Assembly: GCA_049514575.1 (NCBI GenBank)
Contig: JBEKUX010000004.1
Span: 1 to 64,000, forward strand
Direction: 5' to 3'
DNA: 64,000 bases
Source of the DNA: BOG-1184 sp049514575
GTDB taxonomy: Bacteria > Fibrobacterota > Chitinivibrionia > Chitinivibrionales > Chitinispirillaceae
In this document: in pieces, positions 34,100 through 43,336 of the stretch
Layout of the letters: every line of letters starts with the position of its first letter
Numbering within the stretch: the first letter of the stretch is position 1
Notes under the pieces: model-generated
Told to the model about the DNA's origin: nothing
The model's input: only the letters and a program-made list of their open reading frames with translations
The model's database searches: none
Made by a program: the position numbers and the translations under genes

Positions 34100-34948
34100 T
34101 TATCCCTGTGCGGCCATATCCTTGAGCATCGCCACCTCTGCGGGCCACAGGCTCTCGTCGATGGTTTCGAGCACGAGCGGGATCCCGTCGAAGCGGCCGT
34201 CACGCATAATCATCTCGAACGCCGCCGGTCCCAGCGTGCCCTTGCCGATGCTCTGGTGACGGTCAAGCCTGCTGCCGAGACCGGATTTGGCGTCGTTCAG
34301 GTGCGCGCCCCGCAGATAGCGCAGACCGACGATCTTATCGAGCGTCGCCATGGCGGCCTCGTAAGCGCTTTTCGTCCGCAGATCGTAGCCGGCGGCAAAG
34401 GCATGGCAGGTGTCGAAGCAGAAACCGATTCTTGATTTATCAGAAACATACCTTATGAGAAACGCGAGCTGCTCGAACGAGTGGCCCACGGTCGAGCCCT
34501 GACCGGCCGTGTTTTCGAGCACCACCGTTACCCCGTCGGTTTCCCGGTGCGCCCGGTTGATGGCGTCCGCGATCTGCAGCATGCAGACCTCATCGGAAAC
34601 GAGCCGCAGGCTGCTTCCCGGGTGAATGTTGAGCAGCGTCAAGCCGAGCTGGCCGCACCGTTTCATCTCGTCGACCAGAGCGGCGTAGGATTTTTTGAAT
34701 GCAGCAGGGTCGGGATTGCCGAGATTGATAAGGTAACCGTCATGGGCCAGAACCTGCTTGGGCAAGTATCCGTTATCCCGGAGATTTTTCCTGAATTCAC
34801 TTATCGCACGGTCAGTGTACTGCGAAGCTGTCCATTGACGTTGATTCTTGGTAAACATGCCGAACCCGGTGGCGCCAAGCGCGGCGGCGTTCACCGGCGC
34901 ATTCCAGACGCCGCCGGCAATTGAGACATGAGGTCCTACGAATTTCAT
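34100..34948 (-). CDS. nfo: Endonuclease IV (AP endonuclease)
   Basis: This enzyme cuts the backbone 5' of abasic sites in base-excision repair, using three zinc ions. The 282-residue protein has the family order: FVGPHVSIAGGVWNAP (metal His), VLAHDGYLINLGNPD, LTLLNIHPGS, VVLENTAGQGSTVGHSFEQL, GFCFDTCHAFAAGYDL, HLNDAKSGLGSRLDRHQSIG (metal His/Asp), and PLVLETIDE. Length and start are typical. Confidence 0.96.
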   Translation of the reverse strand: MKFVGPHVSIAGGVWNAPVNAAALGATGFGMFTKNQRQWTASQYTDRAISEFRKNLRDNGYLPKQVLAHDGYLINLGNPDPAAFKKSYAALVDEMKRCGQLGLTLLNIHPGSSLRLVSDEVCMLQIADAINRAHRETDGVTVVLENTAGQGSTVGHSFEQLAFLIRYVSDKSRIGFCFDTCHAFAAGYDLRTKSAYEAAMATLDKIVGLRYLRGAHLNDAKSGLGSRLDRHQSIGKGTLGPAAFEMIMRDGRFDGIPLVLETIDESLWPAEVAMLKDMAAQG

Positions 34949-34999
34949 GGCCGTCTCCCGCGGATTCCCCTCGTGCTGTCATTTTTAGGGGAAATCAGC

Positions 35000-35479
35000 T
35001 CACCGTTTTCTCGCCGGCTCCAGCGGCCGGCTCATGGTCAGGGCATCGCTCCCGTCGGTGTAATATTTTTTTCTTTTCGCATCCACGGTAAAACCGGTCA
35101 GCCGGTAGAGCGCCAGTGCCGCACTGTTCGACGCTCCGACTTCCAGAAATGCGTATCGTGCTCCGCTTGCCAGCGCGGCGGCAAGCGAATGCGACAGCAG
35201 CGCCCTGCCATACCCCTGCCGGCGCTTTACCGGCCGGGTGCAGAGGCGGTGGATATGCAGTTCGTCCGCAAAGAGTCTGCAGAGAATATATGCGGCAAGC
35301 CCGCCCGCTGCCGGCAGTCTGATCCCGAAGTGAAAACCATGTTCATGTGAAAGCTCCTCTTTCAGCATGCCGTCGGTCCAGGGATTCCTCCGGCCGGCGG
35401 CTTCAACGGAACGGATCTGCTGAAAGTCGGCTCTGCCGAGCGGGACACAGCGCATGAGGCGGCGGTCGGTCTTTTTCAT
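35000..35479 (-). CDS. GNAT-family N-acetyltransferase (RimI-like)
   Basis: The 159 residues show the acetyl-CoA-binding core RRQGYGRALLSHSLAAALAS (motif A, about 88-107) followed by YAFLEVGASNSAALALYRLTGF and a late YY(T)D, an arrangement typical of RimI-type ribosomal-protein acetyltransferases. The N-terminal part (VEAAGRRNPWTDGMLKEEL) also matches RimI. The exact substrate is not proven. It is 51 bp upstream of nfo on the same strand. Confidence 0.8.
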   Translation of the reverse strand: MKKTDRRLMRCVPLGRADFQQIRSVEAAGRRNPWTDGMLKEELSHEHGFHFGIRLPAAGGLAAYILCRLFADELHIHRLCTRPVKRRQGYGRALLSHSLAAALASGARYAFLEVGASNSAALALYRLTGFTVDAKRKKYYTDGSDALTMSRPLEPARKR

Positions 35480-35661
35480 GAATGTACGGGATGAACATTA
35501 AAGAAATTTGATACTCGCACGCGCACAATATAATTTTTTAGCCCGTTGAAAGCACGGCAAGAAAAATAGTTTCCGGATGTTTTTCCGATAGAGTTTTCCC
35601 CTATGAACAAACACGGTAGCTTTGTAACCACAGTATCAACCCTTTTCAAAGGAGTCTTTAT

Positions 35662-36294
35662 ATGAGGTCGCGTGTGCTTGCCCTTCTTGTCGGTTCTGCT
35701 GCAATGGCGCTTGTAGTGGGATGCGCACAGGTCCCCCATCAATCGATCCATGAGGCGAAAAAGGCGATAGAAGATGCCCAGAAGGCAGGGGCTGAACTCT
35801 ATGCGCCGTCGCAGTTCAAAGCCGCCCAGGTTTCCTTTGATCTTGCCATGAAGGAACTGTCGGCGGAAAACAGAAAATTGCCGTTCATGCGGAAGTACAA
35901 TAAAATAGTCGAGACGCTCAAGAGCACCACAAGCGCGGCACAGAGCGCGCAGGCGGCGGTCGAAGGGGCCAAGGCGCAGATACGCACGGAGACCGTGGCG
36001 ATGATCAATCAGACGAAATTGCGCGCCGACACTGCGGCAACGATGATCAAAAAGGTTTCCAAGAAAAATGCGGGAAACGCGGCCACCCTGACGGCAGACC
36101 TTGATTCCGCGAAAGCGGCGCTCAAGAGCGCAAATGAGTCGCTGGCTTCAGACAACCTCCTTGCGGCAAAAGAGAAAGCCACCCTTGCGCAGGATAAGGT
36201 AGCAGCGATTGTCAAGAGCCTCGCAAAACCTGCAGCACCAGCAGCAGCACCGGCACCGGCAAAGAAAGCGAAAGCGGCGCCTAAAAAGAAATAG
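35662..36294 (+). CDS. DUF4398-like lipoprotein, alanine/lysine-rich
   Basis: The signal peptide ends in the lipobox ALVVGC (Cys21). The mature part is a long alpha-helical, coiled-coil-like region with HEAKKAIEDAQKAGAELYAP and SQFKAAQVSFDLAMKEL, the DUF4398 pattern, and ends in an Ala/Pro/Lys tail (APAPAKKAKAAPKKK) suited to contact peptidoglycan or other anionic polymers. It is probably an abundant envelope lipoprotein; no function is assigned. It has its own strong terminator. Confidence 0.8.
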   Translation: MRSRVLALLVGSAAMALVVGCAQVPHQSIHEAKKAIEDAQKAGAELYAPSQFKAAQVSFDLAMKELSAENRKLPFMRKYNKIVETLKSTTSAAQSAQAAVEGAKAQIRTETVAMINQTKLRADTAATMIKKVSKKNAGNAATLTADLDSAKAALKSANESLASDNLLAAKEKATLAQDKVAAIVKSLAKPAAPAAAPAPAKKAKAAPKKK

Positions 36295-36318
36295 TTTTCC
36301 AGTACAGCATACATAGGA

Positions 36319-36358
36319 ATGCCTCCCGTACAAACACCGTGCGGGAGGCATTTTTTTA
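36319..36358 (+). terminator. Rho-independent terminator of the DUF4398-like lipoprotein gene
   Basis: ATGCCTCCCG ... CGGGAGGCAT then seven T, starting 25 bp after the stop codon. The stem is a perfect 10 bp. Confidence 0.95.
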
Positions 36359-36393
36359 TCATGACGCTGTCACTCCGTCGACCGTCGGGATCG

Positions 36394-38388
36394 CTATAAG
36401 CCTGTAAGTTTTTCGAACTCTTTTTCAGCAATGATTTTCACGCCCAATTCTTTCGCTTTGTCAAGCTTCGATCCCGGCTCTGCGCCGGCAAGCACATAGT
36501 CGGTCTTTTTACTGACGCTCGCCGACACGCGTCCTCCGCGCTTCTCGATTTCGGCGCCGGCCTGTTCGCGGGTATACTTTTCAAGCGATCCGGTGAGCAC
36601 GAAGGTCTTTCCGGCAAAGACGCCCGCCTCCGGTTTTACCCCGCCGCCTCCCGAACAATTAACGCCGTGCCGGCGCAGCGTTTCGACAAGTGTGCGGTTC
36701 TGATCCTGGTCAAAAAAAGCCCTGATGCTTGTTGCCACGCGCGCATCTTCGGTTTTGATCTCCATGCGGGTTCGTATGTCATCGACGGACAGACCGTATA
36801 ATTCGTCGATATCCCTGATCGAAGCCGCGAGCTGTTTTGCGGACTGGGCCCCGACCATCCGGATGCCGAGGCCGTTTATGAGCTTATCGAGCGGATTACT
36901 TTTGGATTTTTCCAGCGCGGCAATAACGTTCAGGGCCGACTTCTCCCCCATCCGTTCGAGACCGGCGAGCTGCTCCTTTTTCAAAATGTAAAGATCTGCT
37001 ACCGTGCTCACCATTTTTTTATCGAGCAGCTGACGAAGTCGGGCCGGCCCCAGCGACTCCACGTTCATGGCCCCGCGCGACACGAAATGTTCGAGCGAAG
37101 CGAAAATCTGCGCCGGGCACGAATTATTGAAACAGCGCAGCGCCACTTCGCCTTCCAGCTTTCCGAGCCCGGACCCGCACGACGGGCACGCAAGCGGCGG
37201 CTTGAAAAGTTTCGCGGAAGAGGGGCGTTTTTCCGTGGCCACCTTTATCACCTTGGGGATGATCTCGCCGCCTTTTTCAATTTCCACATAATCGCCGACC
37301 CGTACCCCGAGCCGCTCTATTTCCTCGTAGTTATGGAGCGTTGCGTTCCTGATGGTGGTACCGGCAAGGAAGACCGGGGAAAGCCGTGCCACCGGCGTGA
37401 TCACGCCAGTCCTGCCCACCTGCGCATCGATTGCCTCAACCTGCGTCTCTGCGGTTTCGGGCTGGTACTTGTAGGCGATCACCCAGCGCGGCGATTTTGC
37501 GGTCGCCCCGAGGCGTCGCTGCTGCTCAAGCGCATCGATTTTTATGACGATGCCGTCAACCGGAAAATCAAGTGCGTGGCGCTTCTGCTCCCACTGCCCG
37601 CAGAACCGTATCAGCGCATCGGCGGACATAAGCGGCTCAGAGTGCATCACAGCCGGAAACCCGAGTTTCTGCAAAAACTTCAGGTTTTCGAAATGGCTTG
37701 ACGCATGGTTTTCCGAGAGAAGAAAATGCGCCGCAAAGCTCAGGTTTCTGCGCGCCATTTCCCGCGGTTCCAGAAGTTTCAGCGTCCCCGATGCGGTGTT
37801 GCGCGGGTTCTGCATGGGCTTCTGGCCGCTTTCGACGATCTGGTCATTGAGCCTGTTGAAATTTTTAAACGTCAAGTAGACTTCACCCCGGACCTCAAAC
37901 GGTTCGTGATAATCGACAACAAGGGGAATGCTGCATATGGTGCGGATGTTCGGGGTCACGTCGTCGCCCACGGCGCCGTCGCCCCGCGTCACCCCCCGCA
38001 CCAACTTTCCCTTTTCATAAATAAGCGAAGCGGCCACGCCGTCCACCTTGAGTTCGCCCACATAGGATATCTTTTCCCGGGGGAAAAGTCTTTCGCACCG
38101 CTCCACCCATTCACGCACTTCATCCGCCGAATAGGTGTTGTCGATACTCATCATGGGGGTTGCGTGCCGGACCTTGGGAAAATCTTTTGTCAAGTCACTG
38201 CCGACGCGCCGGGTGGGTGACTCCGGGGAATCGAATTCCTGGTGCGACAGTTCAAGTTTTTCAAGCTCGTGGTAGAGCGAATCATACTCCTTATCGGATA
38301 TGAGCGACTCCCCGCGTCCGTAGTAGGCGGCGTCGTAGTTCCGTATCAGCTTTCGGAGATCTTCTATGCGTTTTTGTATAGAAGTCAT
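36394..38388 (-). CDS. ligA: NAD-dependent DNA ligase
   Basis: It seals nicks in replication and repair using NAD+. The 664 residues follow the family order: Ia domain (YDAAYYGRGESLISDKEYDS), adenylation Lys in VGELKVDGVAAS (about residue 117), OB fold, zinc finger CPSCG ... CFNNSCPAQ (about 402-427), helix-hairpin-helices, and a C-terminal BRCT domain (AGKTFVLTGSLEKYTREQAG). The stop of the upstream ROK gene overlaps its start by 4 bp (ATGA), indicating coupling. Confidence 0.97.
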   Translation of the reverse strand: MTSIQKRIEDLRKLIRNYDAAYYGRGESLISDKEYDSLYHELEKLELSHQEFDSPESPTRRVGSDLTKDFPKVRHATPMMSIDNTYSADEVREWVERCERLFPREKISYVGELKVDGVAASLIYEKGKLVRGVTRGDGAVGDDVTPNIRTICSIPLVVDYHEPFEVRGEVYLTFKNFNRLNDQIVESGQKPMQNPRNTASGTLKLLEPREMARRNLSFAAHFLLSENHASSHFENLKFLQKLGFPAVMHSEPLMSADALIRFCGQWEQKRHALDFPVDGIVIKIDALEQQRRLGATAKSPRWVIAYKYQPETAETQVEAIDAQVGRTGVITPVARLSPVFLAGTTIRNATLHNYEEIERLGVRVGDYVEIEKGGEIIPKVIKVATEKRPSSAKLFKPPLACPSCGSGLGKLEGEVALRCFNNSCPAQIFASLEHFVSRGAMNVESLGPARLRQLLDKKMVSTVADLYILKKEQLAGLERMGEKSALNVIAALEKSKSNPLDKLINGLGIRMVGAQSAKQLAASIRDIDELYGLSVDDIRTRMEIKTEDARVATSIRAFFDQDQNRTLVETLRRHGVNCSGGGGVKPEAGVFAGKTFVLTGSLEKYTREQAGAEIEKRGGRVSASVSKKTDYVLAGAEPGSKLDKAKELGVKIIAEKEFEKLTGL

Positions 38389-39395
38389 ACTGTTTTGTTT
38401 TTTTGACCTCTCCTCTTTCCTGCGGGTGAGGCAAACTCCTCAAACGCCATTGCCGCAGCACCCATCACCCCGGCATCCTCGCCGAGCTCAGCCGCGGCGA
38501 TATCGCATTTTTCAAGGATCTGCGGCAGAGAGTAGCGGGGCAGATGCTTTTTCACGGTGTCAATAATTATCCGGCCGGCCGACATGACCCCGCCGCCGAG
38601 CACGACCCGGTCCGGCGAGAGCGTGTTGAGCGCCATCCCGATCGCCCGGGCAAGCATGTCGCACGCCCGATCGTTCACCGCGCAGGCGAGGGGGTCGCCT
38701 TTTGCGACAAAATCGTAAACGATTTTTGAGGTGAGCGCACCGGGATTCGCGCGTATAACCTTTGCAAAGGGCTGTTCATCGGGTCCCGTATGCTGCGCTG
38801 CCATGCGCTTCGCCATGGCCACGATGCCGGTTGCCGATGCGTATTGCTCGACACAGCCTGTCTGTCCGCAATTGCACGGCAGGCCGTTCGTTTCGACCGG
38901 GATATGGCCGAACTCGCCGGCCATGCCGTTCGACCCTTTGTAAAGTTTATGATCGATCACGATGCCGCCCCCGATGCCCGTACCGAGCGCGTAGCACACC
39001 ATATTGCTCACTCCGCGCCCGGCGCCGTACTTCGCCTCGGCGAGCGCCATTGCCGTTACATCGTTCGCGGCAATGGGGGTAAGTCCGAAACGTTCGAGAA
39101 TCGGCTTATAGAGCCGGGTGCCTTTCCAGCCGGGAAGGTTCTCAGCGCCGGAAACCTCGCCGTCGTCGCTCACGAATCCCGGAGTCCCTATGCCGATGCC
39201 GAGGAGGTGCTCCTTTGAACCCTCCCGTGCAAGAAGCGTATCGATTAACGCTAAAACATTTTTCAATACCTGGCTGCCGCCTTTATGCGCTTCGGTGGCC
39301 ATCAGGGTGAGGTGTCGGCTCTTCCCGCTCTCTTCCATCACCAAACCCTTGAGGCTGGTACCGCCGACATCGATGCCGATTGCTGCTCTTTCCAT
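38385..39395 (-). CDS. ROK-family sugar kinase (glucokinase-like)
   Basis: The 336 residues show the ATP-binding opening AIGIDVGGTSLKGLVM, the second phosphate motif ALGTGIGGGIV, the sugar-binding stretch GNAL-type GEFGHIPVE, and the ROK zinc motif CNCGQTGCVEQYAS (about 175-188). ROK kinases phosphorylate glucose, mannose or N-acetyl sugars; without an N-terminal HTH this is an enzyme, not a repressor. It is translationally coupled to ligA. Confidence 0.9.
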   Translation of the reverse strand: MERAAIGIDVGGTSLKGLVMEESGKSRHLTLMATEAHKGGSQVLKNVLALIDTLLAREGSKEHLLGIGIGTPGFVSDDGEVSGAENLPGWKGTRLYKPILERFGLTPIAANDVTAMALAEAKYGAGRGVSNMVCYALGTGIGGGIVIDHKLYKGSNGMAGEFGHIPVETNGLPCNCGQTGCVEQYASATGIVAMAKRMAAQHTGPDEQPFAKVIRANPGALTSKIVYDFVAKGDPLACAVNDRACDMLARAIGMALNTLSPDRVVLGGGVMSAGRIIIDTVKKHLPRYSLPQILEKCDIAAAELGEDAGVMGAAAMAFEEFASPAGKRRGQKNKTV

Positions 39396-39444
39396 GGTAA
39401 AAAATTAGTTTGTGCCCCTGATTTTTGTGCTATTTTTGACCGGT

Positions 39445-40233
39445 ATGCCGACCTCGCTCCGAATTATCAGGGACTGCGCACACGATGCCGCATTCAACAT
39501 GGCGGCAGACCAGTACCTGCTTGCCCGGGCCCAGGACGTGAACACGGTTTTCCTGCGAACGTATTCCTGGAAACCGCCGGCAGTGAGCCTCGGACACATG
39601 CAGAAGCCGGTTCTTGTTCTCGACGGTAATGCCTTGCAAAGGGAAGGTATCGACTGGGTGAAACGGCCCACCGGAGGCCGTGCGATCCTGCACTGGAACG
39701 ACCTCACCTATGCTTTCGTCTTTCCCGCGGATACAGAAGGCCTGGGCAGTACGATCAATGAAAGCTATGCGGTAATCAGCGACGGTCTTTTATACGGGCT
39801 TGAACTCGCCGGCATGCCATGCACCGCTCACGATTCGGCAGCAGACTATTCGGCCACAAAGCGCGAAATAAAACTTCCTTGTTTTCTCTCTCCCAACCGC
39901 AATGAGATTATGGCGCAGGGTAAAAAACTCGTCGGGTCGGCGCAGAAAAGGACGGCCGGTGCGGTACTGCAGCATGGCTCCATCCCGCTCGACGGCTCGT
40001 TCCGCCGCCTTCCGGAATTTCTGGCGATTTCCCAGGAAGAGCGGGCACGGCAGCGTGCGTTACTTGAAAAAAAATGCATCTGCGTGAAGGAAGTCAATTC
40101 GGCAGCCAATTTTGACACGCTGACATCCTGCCTTATCAGAGGATTTCAAGAGATGCTGGGGTTTTCCGCGGTTGAAAGGCCGTGGCGAAAAGAAGAAATT
40201 GAAGAAATAAAAGTATTTATTAAAAGCGAATAA
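39445..40233 (+). CDS. Lipoate-protein ligase A / BPL-LplA family protein
   Basis: The family attaches or transfers lipoate or octanoate to E2 domains. The LplA landmarks are there: AAFNMAADQYLLARA, WKPPAVSLGHMQK, and the signature KRPTGGRAILHWNDLTYAFV (about 71-90). The lipoate-adenylating Lys region follows (GKKLVGSAQKRTAGAVLQHGS, near 160-180). I start at MPTSLRI (39445); a GTG at 39412 would add a hydrophobic stretch that overlaps the divergent start region. It could equally be an octanoyltransferase (LipM-like). Confidence 0.85.
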   Translation: MPTSLRIIRDCAHDAAFNMAADQYLLARAQDVNTVFLRTYSWKPPAVSLGHMQKPVLVLDGNALQREGIDWVKRPTGGRAILHWNDLTYAFVFPADTEGLGSTINESYAVISDGLLYGLELAGMPCTAHDSAADYSATKREIKLPCFLSPNRNEIMAQGKKLVGSAQKRTAGAVLQHGSIPLDGSFRRLPEFLAISQEERARQRALLEKKCICVKEVNSAANFDTLTSCLIRGFQEMLGFSAVERPWRKEEIEEIKVFIKSE

Positions 40234-40243
40234 AAAGCTTTTG

Positions 40244-41281
40244 CTACCGAACCGCTACAAATCTCATTGTCCTCATCTGAATGCCGTCCTTGACGGTCAA
40301 TAGATACGTGCCGAGGGCAAGACCGGACACCGAGATAGTGAGCCGTTCGGCGTTGTGCTGTACAGTCTTTCTTACAACCTGCCTGCCGGAAACAGTGTAG
40401 ACTGCAAGATCAACAGCCTTGCCAAGCATCGAGGAAGGCAAGAAGATTATGAGCTGCGAGTTGCGGGCCTGGATTTGCAAGGTGGCATTGAGTGGAGCAG
40501 CTTTTGGAGAAGGGTTGGTTGAGGTACTGCCGTTAGAAGAAATTAATGTCCAACTCTCAGTATTATCAGTCATCTCAGCTCCCGACTCACACACTCCACC
40601 ATTTATAAACCCACGAATCCATTTGTAACTATTCACATAATAGGAACATCCGATATCTTTGATCCACTCCGATGTCCATTCTGATGAGTACAGATCATAA
40701 CTTGGAGGTACGACATTAGTCAGGAGGTTCTCGCTTAGTATGTGGGTACTATCCAACATATGACCTTGCGTGCCGAAAATAACCGTCGAAGTACTGGTAT
40801 TCCTGCTATAATACGAGGAAGGGTCCAAGCACGCCAACCCCCCGGGAGGGAAAGCGGTATCCGACAACATACAATACGAAAGATACCATGTATTAAACTT
40901 CCTCCATACACCAAGAGAATCTTTCCTGTACAAAACGCTGTCAATAAGCGCATAATCATTAACATGATTATTCCGATATGGAAAGCTCTTGATGACGTGA
41001 GCACTGTCAATGGTGACGAGACCGCTGTCAATGGTGGACAGGGTGAAATATATTGAATCATTTTGAACAACAACGGAATTCATAGACATCTGAAAGGTAC
41101 CGTTTTTTGCGGTATCCGGTCGTATCATCTGAAAATCTCTCACGTTTTTCTGGTAGGCGTACATCCAGTTGTTCCCGTTGGTTATCGGAATAAAAAACGT
41201 ATCACTTGTCTGCGCCAGTGTGCTCCCATATGCTGCCATCACCCCAGCGACAATTACCGGTAGAATTATTGGTTTTTTCAT
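40244..41281 (-). CDS. Secreted protein with type IX-like C-terminal sorting domain
   Basis: The central part (about residues 25-260) is not recognised; it is rich in Asn, Ser, Thr and Tyr with strand-like alternation and reads as a surface beta protein. It starts with a signal peptide (to STLAQTSD). The last 80 residues (SQLIIFLPSSMLGKAVDLAV, YTVSGRQVVRK, LALGTYLLTVKDG, MRFVAVR) match the Por/type IX secretion sorting fold. It is AT-richer than neighbours and has no obvious operon partner. Confidence 0.7.
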   Translation of the reverse strand: MKKPIILPVIVAGVMAAYGSTLAQTSDTFFIPITNGNNWMYAYQKNVRDFQMIRPDTAKNGTFQMSMNSVVVQNDSIYFTLSTIDSGLVTIDSAHVIKSFPYRNNHVNDYALIDSVLYRKDSLGVWRKFNTWYLSYCMLSDTAFPPGGLACLDPSSYYSRNTSTSTVIFGTQGHMLDSTHILSENLLTNVVPPSYDLYSSEWTSEWIKDIGCSYYVNSYKWIRGFINGGVCESGAEMTDNTESWTLISSNGSTSTNPSPKAAPLNATLQIQARNSQLIIFLPSSMLGKAVDLAVYTVSGRQVVRKTVQHNAERLTISVSGLALGTYLLTVKDGIQMRTMRFVAVR

Positions 41282-41443
41282 AGCGGAATTCTTATCAGGA
41301 TAGCTTTCTCTATGAATATACCATAAAAGGTAAAAAAATCCGATATTTATTTTAGCTTAACATAAGATTTTATTTTCTGGTGGAAACGATGCCGTCAGGG
41401 AAGGAAAAGGCCTTTTTGCTTGAATTGTTTTAACTGCGAGGGG

Positions 41444-42703
41444 TTACGCTATTTTCTTGTCTTTTTCTTTCTTAAGTATATACGCCGGCGGCGCCTGGCG
41501 CAGGATCGTTTCGCGCGTGACCACGATGTCCCGGATGTCGTCACGGGTCGGCGTCTCGAACATGACCGGCATGAGTACCGATTCGAGCACGCTTCGCAGG
41601 CCGCGGGCGCCCGTCTTCTTGGCGTGGGCGATTTTCACCGTTTCGCGGAGCGCATCGCGCGCGAAAACGAGGCGGATGCCTTCCATGGCCAAAAGTTTAT
41701 GATACTGGCGTACCAGCGCGTTCTTGGGCTCGGTGAGAATCCGCAGCAATGCTTCTTCGTCAAGTTCGTCGAGCGCCAGCACGGTCGGCAGCCTTCCCAC
41801 GATTTCCGGGATCATGCCGAACCGGATCAGGTCATCGGGCTCGACCTTGCGCAGCGTTTCGCCGATTTTATACCGGTCCCTCCGCCGTATCTCGGCGTTG
41901 AACCCCATGCGGCTCTCGCCGATGCGGGCCTCGATGATTTTATCGAGCCCTTCGAACGACCCGCCGCAGATGAACAGTATGTCGCGTGTGTTCACCTGGA
42001 TCATGCTCTGTTCAGGGTGCTTTCTGCCGCCTTTGGGAGGAATGCTCGAAACCGTGCCTTCGAGAATCTTGAGCATGGCCTGCTGCACGCCTTCGCCCGA
42101 TACGTCGCGGGTGATTGACGGATTTGCGGACTTACGGCCGATCTTGTCGAACTCGTCGACATAGATGATTCCTTTTTCCGCTTTGGCAAGGTCGTAATTG
42201 GCCGCCTGCAGAAGCCGGACAAGCATGTTTTCGACGTCTTCCCCCACGTAGCCCGCTTCGGTGAAAATGGTCGCGTCCACGATGGTGAAAGGCACTTTCA
42301 GCATGCGCGCGAGGGTCTGGGCGACCAGGGTTTTACCGGTGCCCGTCGGGCCGATCATGAGAATGTTCGATTTGTCTATTTCGACGCCGTCGCTCCCCTG
42401 CTGTGAACGCGAGAGCAGGCGTTTGTAATGATTGTACGCCGCCACGCAGACGCCCCTCTTGGCGTCGTCCTGGCCGATCACGTACTGGTCGATGAACGTC
42501 TTCATGTCGCGCGGCGTGGGCAGCGTTTCGAGCGTCAGCTCGCCCGCTGCAGGGGTCCGGTCCTCGCGCAGGATCTCGTTGCACATCTCGACGCACTCGT
42601 TGCAGATATGCACCGAGGGACCGGTAATGAGCTTTGCCACTTCCTCCGGGCCCTTGCCGCAGAACGAGCACTTGACCAATGGGTAACGCGGCTTCGTCAT
42701 CAT
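41444..42703 (-). CDS. clpX: ATP-dependent Clp protease ATP-binding subunit ClpX
   Basis: This AAA+ unfoldase feeds substrates to ClpP. The 419 residues carry the N-terminal zinc finger (CSFC at 12-15 and CNEC at 34-37), Walker A GPTGTGKT, Walker B IIYVDEFDKI, the pore-2/RKH loop (PKGGRKHPEQ), and sensor text LTEPKNALVRQY. It starts 4 bp after the clpP stop on the same strand, in the conserved tig-clpP-clpX order. Two adjacent ATGs make the exact start uncertain by one codon. Confidence 0.97.
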   Translation of the reverse strand: MMTKPRYPLVKCSFCGKGPEEVAKLITGPSVHICNECVEMCNEILREDRTPAAGELTLETLPTPRDMKTFIDQYVIGQDDAKRGVCVAAYNHYKRLLSRSQQGSDGVEIDKSNILMIGPTGTGKTLVAQTLARMLKVPFTIVDATIFTEAGYVGEDVENMLVRLLQAANYDLAKAEKGIIYVDEFDKIGRKSANPSITRDVSGEGVQQAMLKILEGTVSSIPPKGGRKHPEQSMIQVNTRDILFICGGSFEGLDKIIEARIGESRMGFNAEIRRRDRYKIGETLRKVEPDDLIRFGMIPEIVGRLPTVLALDELDEEALLRILTEPKNALVRQYHKLLAMEGIRLVFARDALRETVKIAHAKKTGARGLRSVLESVLMPVMFETPTRDDIRDIVVTRETILRQAPPAYILKKEKDKKIA

Positions 42704-42707
42704 AATG

Positions 42708-43292
42708 TCACTCCCGTGCGGTCAGAATTTCATCAACGAGTCCGTACGATTTTGCTTCGTCGGCGCTCATGAAAAAGTTCCGGTCCGTGTCGCGCGAAAT
42801 AACGGAAAGTTCCTGACCGGTGTGCTTCTGCAGGATTTCGTTGAGCGTCGCCTTCACCCGCACGATCTCGCGCGCGTGAATCGCGATGTCCGTCGCCTGG
42901 CCGCCCGCGCCGCCGATCGGCTGGTGCAGCATGATGCGCGCGTGCGGCAGCGCGAACCGTTTGCCTTTGGTGCCGGCAGCGAGCAGAATAGCCCCCATGC
43001 TTGCAGCCTGGCCGATGCAGATCGTCGATACGTCGGGTTTGATGTATTGAATGGTGTCGTAAATCGCCAGCCCTGAGGAAACGATGCCGCCCGGCGAATT
43101 GATGTAAATGGTGATGTCCTTGTCGGCGTCTTCGTACTCGAGGAAAATGAGCTGGGCCATGACCAGGTCGGCGGTCGTGTCGTCAATGTCGGAACCCATG
43201 AAAATGATCCGCTCCTTCAGAAGCCGCGAGTAAATATCGTACGAACGCTCGCCGCGACCGCTCTGTTCGATTACCATCGGGATAAGAGGCAT
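42708..43292 (-). CDS. clpP: ATP-dependent Clp protease proteolytic subunit ClpP
   Basis: A serine protease that forms a double heptameric chamber. The catalytic triad is visible: Ser in GQAASMGAILL (about residue 97), His in ARIMLHQPIGG, and Asp in DRNFFMSADEAKSYGLVD. The 194-residue length is standard, and the N-terminus (PLIPMVIEQSGRGERSYDI) matches mature ClpP. It is in an operon with tig (44 bp upstream) and clpX. Confidence 0.97.
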   Translation of the reverse strand: MPLIPMVIEQSGRGERSYDIYSRLLKERIIFMGSDIDDTTADLVMAQLIFLEYEDADKDITIYINSPGGIVSSGLAIYDTIQYIKPDVSTICIGQAASMGAILLAAGTKGKRFALPHARIMLHQPIGGAGGQATDIAIHAREIVRVKATLNEILQKHTGQELSVISRDTDRNFFMSADEAKSYGLVDEILTARE

Positions 43293-43336
43293 AACGCTTT
43301 CTGCAGTCCTTTCATTTATAATATACTATACTTCGA

